Positions 44,087 through 52,975 of a stretch of 64,000 nt of DNA are shown piece by piece (the stretch's first letter is position 1; each line of letters opens with the position of its first letter). The notes under the pieces were generated by a model. The model saw nothing but the letters and a program-made list of their open reading frames with translations. It was not told where the DNA came from and made no database searches. The position numbers and the translations under genes were made by a program. Origin of the DNA: Betaproteobacteria bacterium (GTDB taxonomy: Bacteria; Pseudomonadota; Gammaproteobacteria; Burkholderiales; Burkholderiaceae_C); the NCBI GenBank assembly GCA_025356445.1, contig JANXSZ010000009.1, positions 109,762 through 173,761 of the forward strand. Reading direction: 5' to 3'.

Positions 44087-45079
44087 ATGAGCCTTATGAC
44101 TAAAGCAGTGCGTATCGAGCAACACGGTGGCCCAGAGCAGCTTAAGCTGGTCGATGTGAGCGTGGGTGACCCTGGCCCAGGCCAAATCCGCATTCGCCAC
44201 CACGCGATTGGCCTGAACTTTATCGACGTGTACCAGCGCTCTGGTGTCTACACCCTGCCCATGCCGCTCCAACTCGGCATGGAAGCGGCGGGTGTGGTGG
44301 ACGCTGTGGGCGAGGGCGTTACGCATCTGCAAGTGGGTGACCGTGCCGCCTACGCCAGCCAGCCGCCAGGTTCCTACTGTGAACTGCGGGTGATGCCTGC
44401 GATGAATGTGTGCAAGCTGCCCGACGCTATCAGCTTTGAGACCGGTGCAGCCATGATGTTGAAGGGCTTGACTGCGCAGTACCTGTTGAAGCGCACCTTG
44501 CCGCAAGGTGGTCTGAATGCAGGGGACTTTGTGCTGTTCCATGCGGCAGCCGGGGGCGTGGGTTTGATTGCCTGCCAGTGGGCCAAGGTGATGGGGTTGC
44601 AGCTGATTGGTACTGCAGGCTCTGACGCCAAATGCGCGTTGGCCGCTGCGCATGGTGCCGCCCACACCATCAATTACGCGACCGAGGATTTTGCCGCCCG
44701 TGTGAAAGAAATTACCGCTGGCAAGGGCGTGAAAGTGGTGTACGACTCGGTGGGCAAAGATACCTGGGACAAATCGCTGGACTGCCTTGCCCCCTTCGGT
44801 CTGATGGCCAGCTTTGGCAATGCCTCTGGCGTGGTACCCCCGTTCGCCCCTGGTTTGTTGGGGGCCAAAGGCTCCATTTACGTGACGCGGCAAACGCTGT
44901 TTTCGCACATCACCTCACGCGCCAACACGCAGGCGATGGCGGATGATTTGTTTGCAGTGGTCAGCAGCGGGCAGGTCAAAATTCGCATTGACCAGCGTTT
45001 TGCCTTGGCCGATGTGCAGCAGGCGCATACCGCGCTGGAGGCCCGCAAGACCACGGGATGCACGATTTTGACGCTGTAA
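44087..45079 (+). CDS. NAD(P)H:quinone oxidoreductase, zeta-crystallin type
   Basis: 330 aa, zinc-free medium-chain reductase: GGPEQLKLVDVSVGDPGPGQIRIRHHAIGLNFIDVYQRSGVY, PLQLGMEAAGVV, FETGAAMMLKGLTAQYLLKRT, FHAAAGGVGLIACQWAKVMGLQLIGTAGSDAK, VVYDSVGKDTWDKSLDCL. The quinone-reductase family reduces quinones by one electron with NADPH. ATG at 44087; a second at 44096. Followed by a mini-repeat. Confidence 0.88.
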   Translation: MSLMTKAVRIEQHGGPEQLKLVDVSVGDPGPGQIRIRHHAIGLNFIDVYQRSGVYTLPMPLQLGMEAAGVVDAVGEGVTHLQVGDRAAYASQPPGSYCELRVMPAMNVCKLPDAISFETGAAMMLKGLTAQYLLKRTLPQGGLNAGDFVLFHAAAGGVGLIACQWAKVMGLQLIGTAGSDAKCALAAAHGAAHTINYATEDFAARVKEITAGKGVKVVYDSVGKDTWDKSLDCLAPFGLMASFGNASGVVPPFAPGLLGAKGSIYVTRQTLFSHITSRANTQAMADDLFAVVSSGQVKIRIDQRFALADVQQAHTALEARKTTGCTILTL

Positions 45080-45150
45080 CCGCTGTAACGTCTGTCAATA
45101 TCCAGGTTTGTGTCAAATAGGCTGCTGGTGCAGTACAGGTGGCCTTATTG

Positions 45151-45169
45151 AGCTATAAAAAATATAGCA
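45151..45169 (+). repeat. AT-rich TAGC mini-repeat, intergenic copy
   Basis: AGCTATAAAAAATATAGCA, a near-perfect inverted repeat of GCTAT/ATAGC around an A-run, between two convergent genes. It may double as a transcription terminator. Confidence 0.4.
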
Positions 45170-45177
45170 TTCCTGGC

Positions 45178-47847
45178 TCAGATTGCCAAGGGATCCATAT
45201 GCAGGGCGACCAAACGTGCCAAGCGGGTTAAGCCCTCACGCTGGGCTGTGGTGAGCAGACGTAAACGGTGGTCAATGACGCACAGGGTTCCCAACGCATA
45301 CCCGTCGCGCGAAAGCAGTGCAACGCCTGCATAAAAACGCACATAGGGGTCGTTTTGTACCAAGGGGTTGCCTTGAAAGCGTGTGTCGGTGAGCGCGTTG
45401 GACACTTCCATCACGGTGCCGGGGGTGAGGATGGTGTGTGCACAAAACGACCAGATGCGCGGCATTTCACGGGGTTTGATGCCATGGCGTGATTTGAACC
45501 ATTGGCGGTCTTCGTCAATCAGTGAAATCATGGCCATGGGCACCTCGACCAAGGCTGCCGCCAGGGCGGTGAAGTCATCAAAAATAGCGTCTTCGGGGGT
45601 GTCCAGCAAGCCTGTGCGCCGCACAGCCGCTAAGCGCGCTTCCTCATTGGCAGGCAGGGAAGCGATTTGGTAACCAGTGTTGGCCCCGTTTTGCTGAAAG
45701 GTGTGCAACCAAGTCAGAAAATCTGTAGCTTCCAAAGGCCGACTGTAGAAGTAACCCTGTGCCTTGCCCACCCCTAGTGCGGCGACCAAACGGGCTTGCG
45801 CCTGGGTCTCCACGCCCTCGGCCACGATGGACAAGCCCAGGGTGCGGGCGAAACCCACCGTGGCTTCGATCAAGGCGCGGTGGTAGTCACTGTCTTCACA
45901 GCGGATCACGAAGCTGCGGTCTACTTTAACCACGTTGACTGCCAAATCATGAAGACTGGAAAGCGAGGAGTAACCCGTGCCAAAGTCGTCCAGCGAGAGT
46001 TGAATGCCCGCCGCCTGCAATTCTTGCAGCCGCTGCTGCACCAGCTGGTCTTGCGCAGCCATGCTTTCGGTGACTTCGATTTGCAGCTGTGCAGACTGCA
46101 TGCCCACCTCTTGCAGCAACTGCACCACACGGGTGACAAACTGCGCGTCATGCAGCTGGGCGACAGATACGTTCACTGCCAGCATCTGAGGCGCCTTGTG
46201 GCCGAGCGTACGCTGCCACTGGCTGAACTGGGTACATGCGGTGCGCAGTACCCACGCGCCCAGTTCCCCAATCAGCCCACAGGTTTCAGCCAGGGTGATG
46301 AACTCAATCGGTGGCACCACGCCGCGTTGGGGATGTCGCCAGCGCACCAAGGCTTCCATGCCCACGCAGCGCCCGTTGCTTTGCAGCGAAACCACCGGCT
46401 GGTAGACCACAAACAAATGCCCGTGCGCAATGGCATCGCGCAACTCGGCCTCGGTGTTGGTCAGTGTCAGTACGCGCTCGTGCATGTGGGTGTCAAACAC
46501 CACACAGCGCCCGCGTCCCTGGCGCTTCGCTTCGTACATGGCAATGTCGGCATCGCGCATCAGGCTGTGGACGTTGTCAAAAGCCATGCCTGAGTGCGTC
46601 AGTCCAATGCTGACTTCAACGGTGAAACGGTGGCCCTCTACCTCAATCGGTACCGCCAGCCCCGTTTGGATGCGTTGGGCGACGATCTGTGCGTCTGCAA
46701 TCTCCGCCAAGCTGTCCAGCAGCACGACAAATTCATCCCCGCCCAAACGTCCTGCCAGCGAAGAATCGTCATCAAACAGCGCTATCGGGGCTTTGTAGAG
46801 CGAATCTCCACCACGGAGCACCCGCTGCAGGCGCTGAGCCACGATGCGTAACACCGCATCGCCTACAGGATGACCTAGGGTATCGTTGATTTGCTTGAAG
46901 CGATCTACATCCATGAACAGCAACGCAAAGTGCCGCTGGGGTGCCGTATGGTGCTTGTTGATGGCTTGCTCAATACGCTGCACGATGGCGCTGCGGTTGG
47001 GCAACTGGGTCAGCGTATCCGTATAGGCTGCGCGGTGCAGTTGAGCCTCGCGTGCTTTGACTTCGCTCACATCATGGGCATAGCCATACCAGTGCTGCAC
47101 CTTGTCTGCCAAGGCTTGGCCGTGGGCGGACACCTCAATCCAGCTCAGGACTTGATCAGGTGGAAGCACCCGCACACGCAGGTTGGCGGGCTTGCCTTGC
47201 GCAAGTGGGGTGGCCATCCACGCATGGAACACCGCTACATCGTCCGGGTGCAGCAGGTCGAGCCAGGGTTGCCAGCTGTTTTTGAGTTGGCTGGGAGCCA
47301 AGCCCAGCAGGTCACGGACGCCCTCACTCACAAATGGCATCTCGCACCGGCCGTCTGGTTGACGAACTAATTCGAACGCCATTCCAGGCAGTTTTTCCGT
47401 GACTTGTAGCACCCGTTGCAATTCGGTCTGGATGCGCTGGTGGGTATTTTGTGGTTGCAGCACGCATAGCGTGTAGGCGTGGCCCATGGCATCTGGTGCC
47501 AGGGTGCGAAAGCTGCCCAGTACCGGTACGGATTGGTCTTCTTTAAGCCGTAATTTCAGTTGTGCTTCAGGCAAGGTTCCCGTTAAGCGCAAGATGGGTT
47601 GCAGGTGGCTGTGCCACAGCACAGTGGCAGCGGGTGTGAACAGGGCCGTCACATGCTGGCCGAGCAGCGTAGCCAAGGGTTGGTGCAACCACCTCGCCAG
47701 TTCGTCATTGGCCTGTTGAACGCGACCTTCACTGTCGAGCAGCAGGGCGGCCACAGGCCACAGTGCCGGAGTCGGCAGCGTGGGCGGTGCAGTTGATGTG
47801 GCCGTTGGCACAGGTGTGATCGCTGTATAAAAGGTTGCCGGTGACAC
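45178..47847 (-). CDS. PAS-PAS-GGDEF-EAL-GAF c-di-GMP protein, coupled to an RsbQ-like hydrolase
   Basis: 889 aa, GTG start 9 bp after the upstream hydrolase stop. Two PAS domains (about 30-135, 150-265), GGDEF with RLGGDEF intact near 365, EAL with MEALVRWRHP, ELGAWVLRTAC, EVTESM, LDDFGTGYSSL and VKVDRSFV, and a C-terminal GAF domain (about 740-885; AIFDDFTALAAALVEVPMAMISLIDEDRQWFKS). No membrane helices, so cytosolic. Both enzymatic sites look intact. Its coupling to an RsbQ-type hydrolase suggests that hydrolase supplies a signal to the PAS or GAF domain. Confidence 0.9.
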   Translation of the reverse strand: MSPATFYTAITPVPTATSTAPPTLPTPALWPVAALLLDSEGRVQQANDELARWLHQPLATLLGQHVTALFTPAATVLWHSHLQPILRLTGTLPEAQLKLRLKEDQSVPVLGSFRTLAPDAMGHAYTLCVLQPQNTHQRIQTELQRVLQVTEKLPGMAFELVRQPDGRCEMPFVSEGVRDLLGLAPSQLKNSWQPWLDLLHPDDVAVFHAWMATPLAQGKPANLRVRVLPPDQVLSWIEVSAHGQALADKVQHWYGYAHDVSEVKAREAQLHRAAYTDTLTQLPNRSAIVQRIEQAINKHHTAPQRHFALLFMDVDRFKQINDTLGHPVGDAVLRIVAQRLQRVLRGGDSLYKAPIALFDDDSSLAGRLGGDEFVVLLDSLAEIADAQIVAQRIQTGLAVPIEVEGHRFTVEVSIGLTHSGMAFDNVHSLMRDADIAMYEAKRQGRGRCVVFDTHMHERVLTLTNTEAELRDAIAHGHLFVVYQPVVSLQSNGRCVGMEALVRWRHPQRGVVPPIEFITLAETCGLIGELGAWVLRTACTQFSQWQRTLGHKAPQMLAVNVSVAQLHDAQFVTRVVQLLQEVGMQSAQLQIEVTESMAAQDQLVQQRLQELQAAGIQLSLDDFGTGYSSLSSLHDLAVNVVKVDRSFVIRCEDSDYHRALIEATVGFARTLGLSIVAEGVETQAQARLVAALGVGKAQGYFYSRPLEATDFLTWLHTFQQNGANTGYQIASLPANEEARLAAVRRTGLLDTPEDAIFDDFTALAAALVEVPMAMISLIDEDRQWFKSRHGIKPREMPRIWSFCAHTILTPGTVMEVSNALTDTRFQGNPLVQNDPYVRFYAGVALLSRDGYALGTLCVIDHRLRLLTTAQREGLTRLARLVALHMDPLAI

Positions 47848-47856
47848 GCTGCGTGC

Positions 47857-48675
47857 TTAAAGGGGGGTAATGAAAGCCTCAATAAGGGCTACAGTTTCTT
47901 CAGGGTGGCTGAGTTGAGGGCAGTGTCCATGGGCCTGCAAAGTATGCAGCTCGGTGTTGGGCATCATCTTCTGCATGTAGTGGCCTACGGATACAGGGGC
48001 CAGCGCATCGTGTGCACACTGCACGATGAGGGTGTGCGTGGCAAAGTCAGGCAGCTCGGTGCGTAAATCGGCGAAAAAAGTGGCACGGGCAAAGGTGCGA
48101 GCTACATCCGGGTTGAGTGCACAAAAGCGCACCTGCATTTCAGCGCTGACTTCCGGTTGGTGCGCGCCACCGCCTGCCACAGGTGCCAAGTAGGCCGCCC
48201 ACCCCGCGTAGTTGCTGTCCATCAGCTGCAACAGATCTTCCAGATCCTGGCGTTCAAAGCCACCGTTGTAGTCGTCAGCGGGATAGTTTAAGAAGCAGGG
48301 CGATGGGGACAGCATCACCAGCTGCGAAAAGCGACCAGGGGTATTCGGTATGGCCAGCATGCCAATCATGGCGCTCACAGAGTGACCCACCAGCACGGCA
48401 TCGTGCAAATCCAGCGCTTCACTGATCTGCACGAGGTCCTGGGCGTAGCCGTCCAAGGTGCTGTGGCGTACCGGGTCAAAAGCCCGTGGATCGCTTTCAC
48501 CATGGCCCACATGGTCTAACAGCACTATGCGGTACTGTTTCGCCAAGGCCGGGGCTACATGCCGCCAAATACTTTGGTCACAGCCAAAGCCGTGCGCCAG
48601 TACCACTGTGCGGGGGCCATTGCCGATGATCTGAACGTTGTGACGCAATAAGGTAGGGTGGGTCATGGCATGCAC
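47857..48675 (-). CDS. RsbQ/KAI2-family alpha/beta hydrolase
   Basis: 272 aa. Close in layout to B. subtilis RsbQ and plant KAI2/D14 receptors: NGPRTVVLAHGFGCDQSIWRHVAPAL, LLDHVGHGESD, VLVGHSVSAMIGMLA, and AHGHCPQLSHPE. Catalytic triad by position: Ser99, Asp223, His251, with spacings nearly identical to RsbQ (Ser96, Asp219, His247). RsbQ makes a signal needed by the PAS-domain phosphatase RsbP; here the downstream partner is a PAS-GGDEF-EAL-GAF protein. Confidence 0.87.
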   Translation of the reverse strand: MHAMTHPTLLRHNVQIIGNGPRTVVLAHGFGCDQSIWRHVAPALAKQYRIVLLDHVGHGESDPRAFDPVRHSTLDGYAQDLVQISEALDLHDAVLVGHSVSAMIGMLAIPNTPGRFSQLVMLSPSPCFLNYPADDYNGGFERQDLEDLLQLMDSNYAGWAAYLAPVAGGGAHQPEVSAEMQVRFCALNPDVARTFARATFFADLRTELPDFATHTLIVQCAHDALAPVSVGHYMQKMMPNTELHTLQAHGHCPQLSHPEETVALIEAFITPL

Positions 48676-48819
48676 GCTTTCAAATTCAAGTCAAAACAAT
48701 GATGTGGTTGGCATAAAAAGCAAACGTTAAACCGTCAAGCATTGGGCCATGAAAGCAGCACCCTACGTAATTGAGGGTCTTGGGTTTTCAGCTGGTGTGG
48801 CACCTCGATGCTACGGCCT

Positions 48820-50913
48820 TTAAACCGTTCCTGTCGCCTCGTGGCTTATCGCCATATCCGGCACAAAATGCATCACCCTGCCACGGCCTGAGCGCTTGGC
48901 GGCGTACATGGCCGCATCGGCATCCCGCAGCAGGCTTTGTGGCCCCGTCCAGGCGTCTGATGACGTTACAAAGCCAATGCTGGCGGTGGAGTTCACTACA
49001 TGACCATGGATCTCGTAAGGTGAAGCCAGTGCTGAAAGCAGTCGCTTCGCCACCATGGCCGCGTCGTCAGGATGGGCCAAGCCGTCGAGTACGACCACAA
49101 ATTCGTCACCGCCCAAGCGGGCCGCTGTAGCTTCGCTGCTGGGTGCCGATGGGTTGGGTGTGTTTGGATGGTTACTGGCAGCGTCCGTGGCCTCCATGGC
49201 GATACGGGCTGCCTCGTCGCCAGCGCGTAAACCGGCTTGCAGACGCAGTGCAATTTGGCGCAGCAGTTCATCCCCTGCATCGTGCCCGAGGGTGTCATTG
49301 ACCTGTTTGAAGTGGTCAAAATCCATGAACAGCAAGGCGAAGTGGCTTTGCACGGTGGCTTGCGTGTTGTGGCGGGCAATCACCATCTGTAAGCGTTGTG
49401 TCACGGCTGCCCGGTTGGGCAGGTGCGTGAGCGCATCGGTCATGGCTTGGTCAGCCAGCTGTAGCTCATGGGCTTTGCGGTCGCTGATGTCGATGTGAAT
49501 GCCCACCACACGTTGTGCCACCCCGTTGGCATCCCGGTCTACCGCCACGCCGTAGGCCATGATCCATACCCAATGTCCGTCCCGGTGGCGAGCGCGTACT
49601 TCGCTGCGGTAAGGCACGTTGTGGTCATCGAGGTGGGCTTTCATCGCGGCTTCGATGCGGGGGCGGTCATCCGGGTGCAGCAGGCGTGCGCGCCATTGGG
49701 AAAGCCAGGGGGTTACCTCTTGGAGGCTGTAGCCCAACATGCTGGCAGCAGTCTCACTCCAGCGCCGTTCGCCTGTAGCCGGGTAAAAATACCAGGTGCC
49801 AATACCAGCGCCTTCGAGAACGGTGGAGACCATGGTGCGTTGCTCGCGTGCATCGGTCACATCCAGAAAGCAAGCCGCAGCCTGCGTGATCTGGCCATCA
49901 CGCGCCGGCAAAGGTTCGCTGTTCACCAGCAACCACCGCTGACGGCCATCCCCACCGATAACACCTATCGTTTCTCCTCGCACGCTGGCACCTGTTTTCA
50001 GCGACTGCATGATCGGGTGCTGTTCGCCGGGGTAGGGGCTGCCATCGTCATGTACGGTATGCCAGCGAGGGTCCATGGAAGCCAGGCCCATCAGCTGGCT
50101 GCGGTTCAGCATCAGTGCGTTTTCAGCGGCCAGGTTGCATTCAATGATGTGGCCGGTGTGGTCTTGTACAACCAGGCCGGTGGGCAGGGCGTTGAGCAGG
50201 GTGCGCAGACGTTCCCGCTCGTGCTCCTGTTCGGTAATGTGGCTTTCAATGCGTTGCTCTTGGTGTTTAAAGTGCCGCGCCGTGGGCTCAATCACCAGCA
50301 CGGCCAACAGCAGCATCATCACGGCCATGGTGCTGACCGCCAGTCCCAAGTGCTGCAAGGACGTTGCTGCCTTGCTTTCGGCTTGCGCGTTGATGGCACG
50401 TACCAGTGCATCGGCGGCATCCATGCTGGCGTTGGCCTCTGGCCGCAGTTTGCTTGCTGCCTGTGCGTAGGCTGCGGGACTGATGCCATCGGCTTGCATA
50501 CGGCGCAGCTTTTCGCAGCGGTACCACAAGCGCTCGCGTGCAGCTTGCCAGCGCTCTACAGGCGACTTCAATACAGGACTGAGTGCCGCGATACCCGCAT
50601 CCGTTTGCACCTTCAGCAATTGGTCGATATGTTGTGCTTCTGTTTTGCTCAGTTCCAACGCGTCGTCCAGTGCCCCTCCGTCATCAGTGGGTTGTGCTGC
50701 CAACCAACCGATTTGCAGGCTGAGTGCGCGTTGGTGCCCCGCCACATTGATCAGCTCTGCGTCACTGGCGCGGTCATGCTCGTCATGCCATGACTGCCAT
50801 GCTGCCAAACCCAGGCACAACGTGATGAGCAGCAGCATGCTGTACATGCACCAGCGAAGGCGGGTGGGCGCGCGTTGTTTGGCATGTTCTGAAACGGTCG
50901 GGCGGTGAGGCAT
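48820..50913 (-). CDS. Membrane PAS-PAS-GGDEF diguanylate cyclase
   Basis: 697 aa. Membrane helix at about 23-42, a periplasmic four-helix-like domain with AELINVAGHQRALSLQIG (type IV pili MCP N-terminal/NarX-like sensor), second helix near 195-215, two PAS domains (about 245-360 and 365-480, HPDDRPRIEAAM), and GGDEF with RLGGDEF near 610. An insert (about 580-605, EATDAASNHPNTPNPSAPSS) lies inside the GGDEF domain. No EAL domain. Putative nitrate/nitrite-like or other small ligand sensor. Confidence 0.88.
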   Translation of the reverse strand: MPHRPTVSEHAKQRAPTRLRWCMYSMLLLITLCLGLAAWQSWHDEHDRASDAELINVAGHQRALSLQIGWLAAQPTDDGGALDDALELSKTEAQHIDQLLKVQTDAGIAALSPVLKSPVERWQAARERLWYRCEKLRRMQADGISPAAYAQAASKLRPEANASMDAADALVRAINAQAESKAATSLQHLGLAVSTMAVMMLLLAVLVIEPTARHFKHQEQRIESHITEQEHERERLRTLLNALPTGLVVQDHTGHIIECNLAAENALMLNRSQLMGLASMDPRWHTVHDDGSPYPGEQHPIMQSLKTGASVRGETIGVIGGDGRQRWLLVNSEPLPARDGQITQAAACFLDVTDAREQRTMVSTVLEGAGIGTWYFYPATGERRWSETAASMLGYSLQEVTPWLSQWRARLLHPDDRPRIEAAMKAHLDDHNVPYRSEVRARHRDGHWVWIMAYGVAVDRDANGVAQRVVGIHIDISDRKAHELQLADQAMTDALTHLPNRAAVTQRLQMVIARHNTQATVQSHFALLFMDFDHFKQVNDTLGHDAGDELLRQIALRLQAGLRAGDEAARIAMEATDAASNHPNTPNPSAPSSEATAARLGGDEFVVVLDGLAHPDDAAMVAKRLLSALASPYEIHGHVVNSTASIGFVTSSDAWTGPQSLLRDADAAMYAAKRSGRGRVMHFVPDMAISHEATGTV

Positions 50914-51110
50914 AGGCGAGGAATGTACTCAAGTAATGGCCGGTGTGCCGGGTCGCACGCTATAGCCATTCAGGCGGCTGTTCTTTGTGCTTTACACCCT
51001 GATTTACTTTTTCTTATGATGGATGATTTTTGCAATGCGCCACGCTAAGAAGGCGGCAACCCTGCGTCTTTGTCTTCGGTGAGCACACTTATTGCTTTAG
51101 GCCAAACACC

Positions 51111-52100
51111 ATGAACATACCTTCCACCTCCTTGCCATCGTCTCGTCGTGCCGCTTTGAAGTTTCTTGCGACTGGCGCGGCGTGTGTCTCGTTGCCTGCG
51201 CTGGCCAACTGGCCGGACAAACCGATGAAAATCATCGTTACTTTCCCACCGGGTGGTGCCAGTGACATCTTGGCTCGCGTGGTAGCTGAGCAGTTAGGTA
51301 AGAAGCTAGGACAGAGTGTGGTGGTCGATAACCGCCCTGGTGCAGGTGGCACCATTGGTGGGGCTTTTGTGGCCCATGCGCCCGCCGATGGCTATACCCT
51401 CATGCTGTCGAACAGCACGCCCATTGCGCTGGGGCCGTTCACTTTGGAAAAACTACCCTACGACCCGGTTGAGGCCTTCACCCACATCGCCTACCTGGGG
51501 GCTGCTCCGCTGGTCATCATGGCCAATCCCCACGCGAACATGAATACCGTGGTGGATCTGGAAGCCCAGGCGCGCAAATTGGGCCGTTTGGATTTCGGCT
51601 CTGGTGGCCCCGGCTCTATTGGCCATATCCATGGTGAGTTGATGAAAAAGGTGATGGGCGTGAACTTGGTTCATGTGCCTTACCGTGGTGGCGCACCCAT
51701 GACGACAGATTTGATTGCCGGTGTTATTCCTGTCGGGATTGATGTGATTACTGCCTATGTGCCGTTTTTCAAAAGTGGCCAATTGCGCCCCTTGGCCGTC
51801 ACCTCACCTGCACGCTCGCCCCTCATGCCGGATGTTCCTACCGTCGCGGAATTGGGCTACAGAAAGCTGCAATTGGAGAATTTCTTTGGTTTGAGCGGCC
51901 CTGCCAAACTGCCCGCCGACATGGTGGCGCGGCTGAATAGCGCCTGCAATGAGATTTTGCTGATGCCTGAAGTCAAAACCAAGTTGGGCGAACTGGGCAT
52001 CACTGCAGCGCCAACTTCAGTGGCCGCGTTCAATACACTGGTCAAAGACCAGGTCGCTGTCCTGGGCCCTGCGGTGAAGGGCGCTGGTATCAAGCTCTGA
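51111..52100 (+). CDS. Bug/TctC-family periplasmic binding protein
   Basis: 329 aa from the ATG at 51111. An N-terminal signal (SRRAALKFLATGAACVSLPALA) precedes NWPDKPMKIIVTFPPGGASDILARVVAEQLGKKLGQSVVVDNRPGAGGTIGG, MLSNSTPIALG, GGPGSIGHIHGELMKKVMGVNLVHVPYRGGAPMTTDLIAG. Bug proteins are numerous orphan carboxylate or amide binders in Burkholderiales. No transporter genes adjoin; tctBA at 34835 may use it. Convergent with pcp. Confidence 0.9.
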   Translation: MNIPSTSLPSSRRAALKFLATGAACVSLPALANWPDKPMKIIVTFPPGGASDILARVVAEQLGKKLGQSVVVDNRPGAGGTIGGAFVAHAPADGYTLMLSNSTPIALGPFTLEKLPYDPVEAFTHIAYLGAAPLVIMANPHANMNTVVDLEAQARKLGRLDFGSGGPGSIGHIHGELMKKVMGVNLVHVPYRGGAPMTTDLIAGVIPVGIDVITAYVPFFKSGQLRPLAVTSPARSPLMPDVPTVAELGYRKLQLENFFGLSGPAKLPADMVARLNSACNEILLMPEVKTKLGELGITAAPTSVAAFNTLVKDQVAVLGPAVKGAGIKL

Positions 52101-52130
52101 GCAAGTCGTCATGGGCGAGTGGCTGCTTGG

Positions 52131-52835
52131 TCAGTCCAAAGCGCCCGCCACCATCGCCACATCCGTCGTGTGCGTCAAAGCCGCCTGCATGACCACCCGC
52201 AGGCCTTGTGCGATTTGCACCAGCGGCATGTGGGGGTCATGGCTCAGATCGGCTACCTGTTCGGGCAGTGCAGGCACATGGACAAAACCACCTCGCACAG
52301 GTACACCAGCCTTTGCATTCAACGCTGCCAGGCGGTGCATCAGCCCGTAAAACACATGGTTGCAGACAAAGGTGCCAGCGGTTTGGGACACGTCAGCGGG
52401 TATGCCCTGCTGTTGCAGAGCCCGCAGCATGGCTTTGATGGGCAGCGTGCTGAAGTAGGCAGCGGGGCCATGGGGTACCACGGGTACATCCACTGGTTGG
52501 TAGCCTGCGTTATCAGGGATACGGGCATCGTCCACGTTGATGGCTATGCGTTCCATCGAAATGCCGCTGCGGGTGCTGGCCTGCCCGATGCACAAAACCA
52601 AACTGGGGGCGTGCTTCGCCAAAAGTGTATCCAGGCTTCGCAGTGACGTACCAAATTCAGTGGGCAATTGCGCCGCGATCACACGGTGCCCGGCGATAAC
52701 GCGGCCCGCCAGCGCCTGTACCGCTTGCCAGCTTGGGTTGACGTGCATGCCTCCAAACGGATCGAAACCGGTCAACAAGACGCAGGGTGCCGTAAGAGGT
52801 TGAGCAGGTGGCATGGCCGGTGTGAGGTGCAGCAT
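52131..52835 (-). CDS. pcp: Pyroglutamyl-peptidase I
   Basis: About 234 aa if started at the ATG at 52835 (52814 also possible). Cysteine protease removing N-terminal pyroglutamate: LLTGFDPFGGMHVNPSW, the Glu in LPTEFGTS, active-site Cys in SQTAGTFVCNHVFYGLMH and His in RGGFVHVPALPEQ. Longer readings upstream look non-coding. Divergent from the RNA helicase. Confidence 0.88.
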   Translation of the reverse strand: MLHLTPAMPPAQPLTAPCVLLTGFDPFGGMHVNPSWQAVQALAGRVIAGHRVIAAQLPTEFGTSLRSLDTLLAKHAPSLVLCIGQASTRSGISMERIAINVDDARIPDNAGYQPVDVPVVPHGPAAYFSTLPIKAMLRALQQQGIPADVSQTAGTFVCNHVFYGLMHRLAALNAKAGVPVRGGFVHVPALPEQVADLSHDPHMPLVQIAQGLRVVMQAALTHTTDVAMVAGALD

Positions 52836-52975
52836 TGCACACACTGTAAAGCAAGGCGCTTGCGGCTGCATGGGTTTGAAACGCTGTCTACCGTCACCAA
52901 AAACGGACACCCTGGTACCTTCAAACAGCGATAAAAACGCCGTGTGGCGCGGACGGTGCGACAATCGAGGGTTAC

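Noticed and set aside
44060..44908. 282-codon minus-strand frame opposite the quinone oxidoreductase
   Set aside because: Antisense shadow; the plus-strand gene is a complete, well-known family.
49468..50793. 441-codon plus-strand reading frame antisense to the membrane diguanylate cyclase
   Set aside because: High-GC third-position bias creates long antisense frames; the minus strand has clear PAS and GGDEF motifs here.
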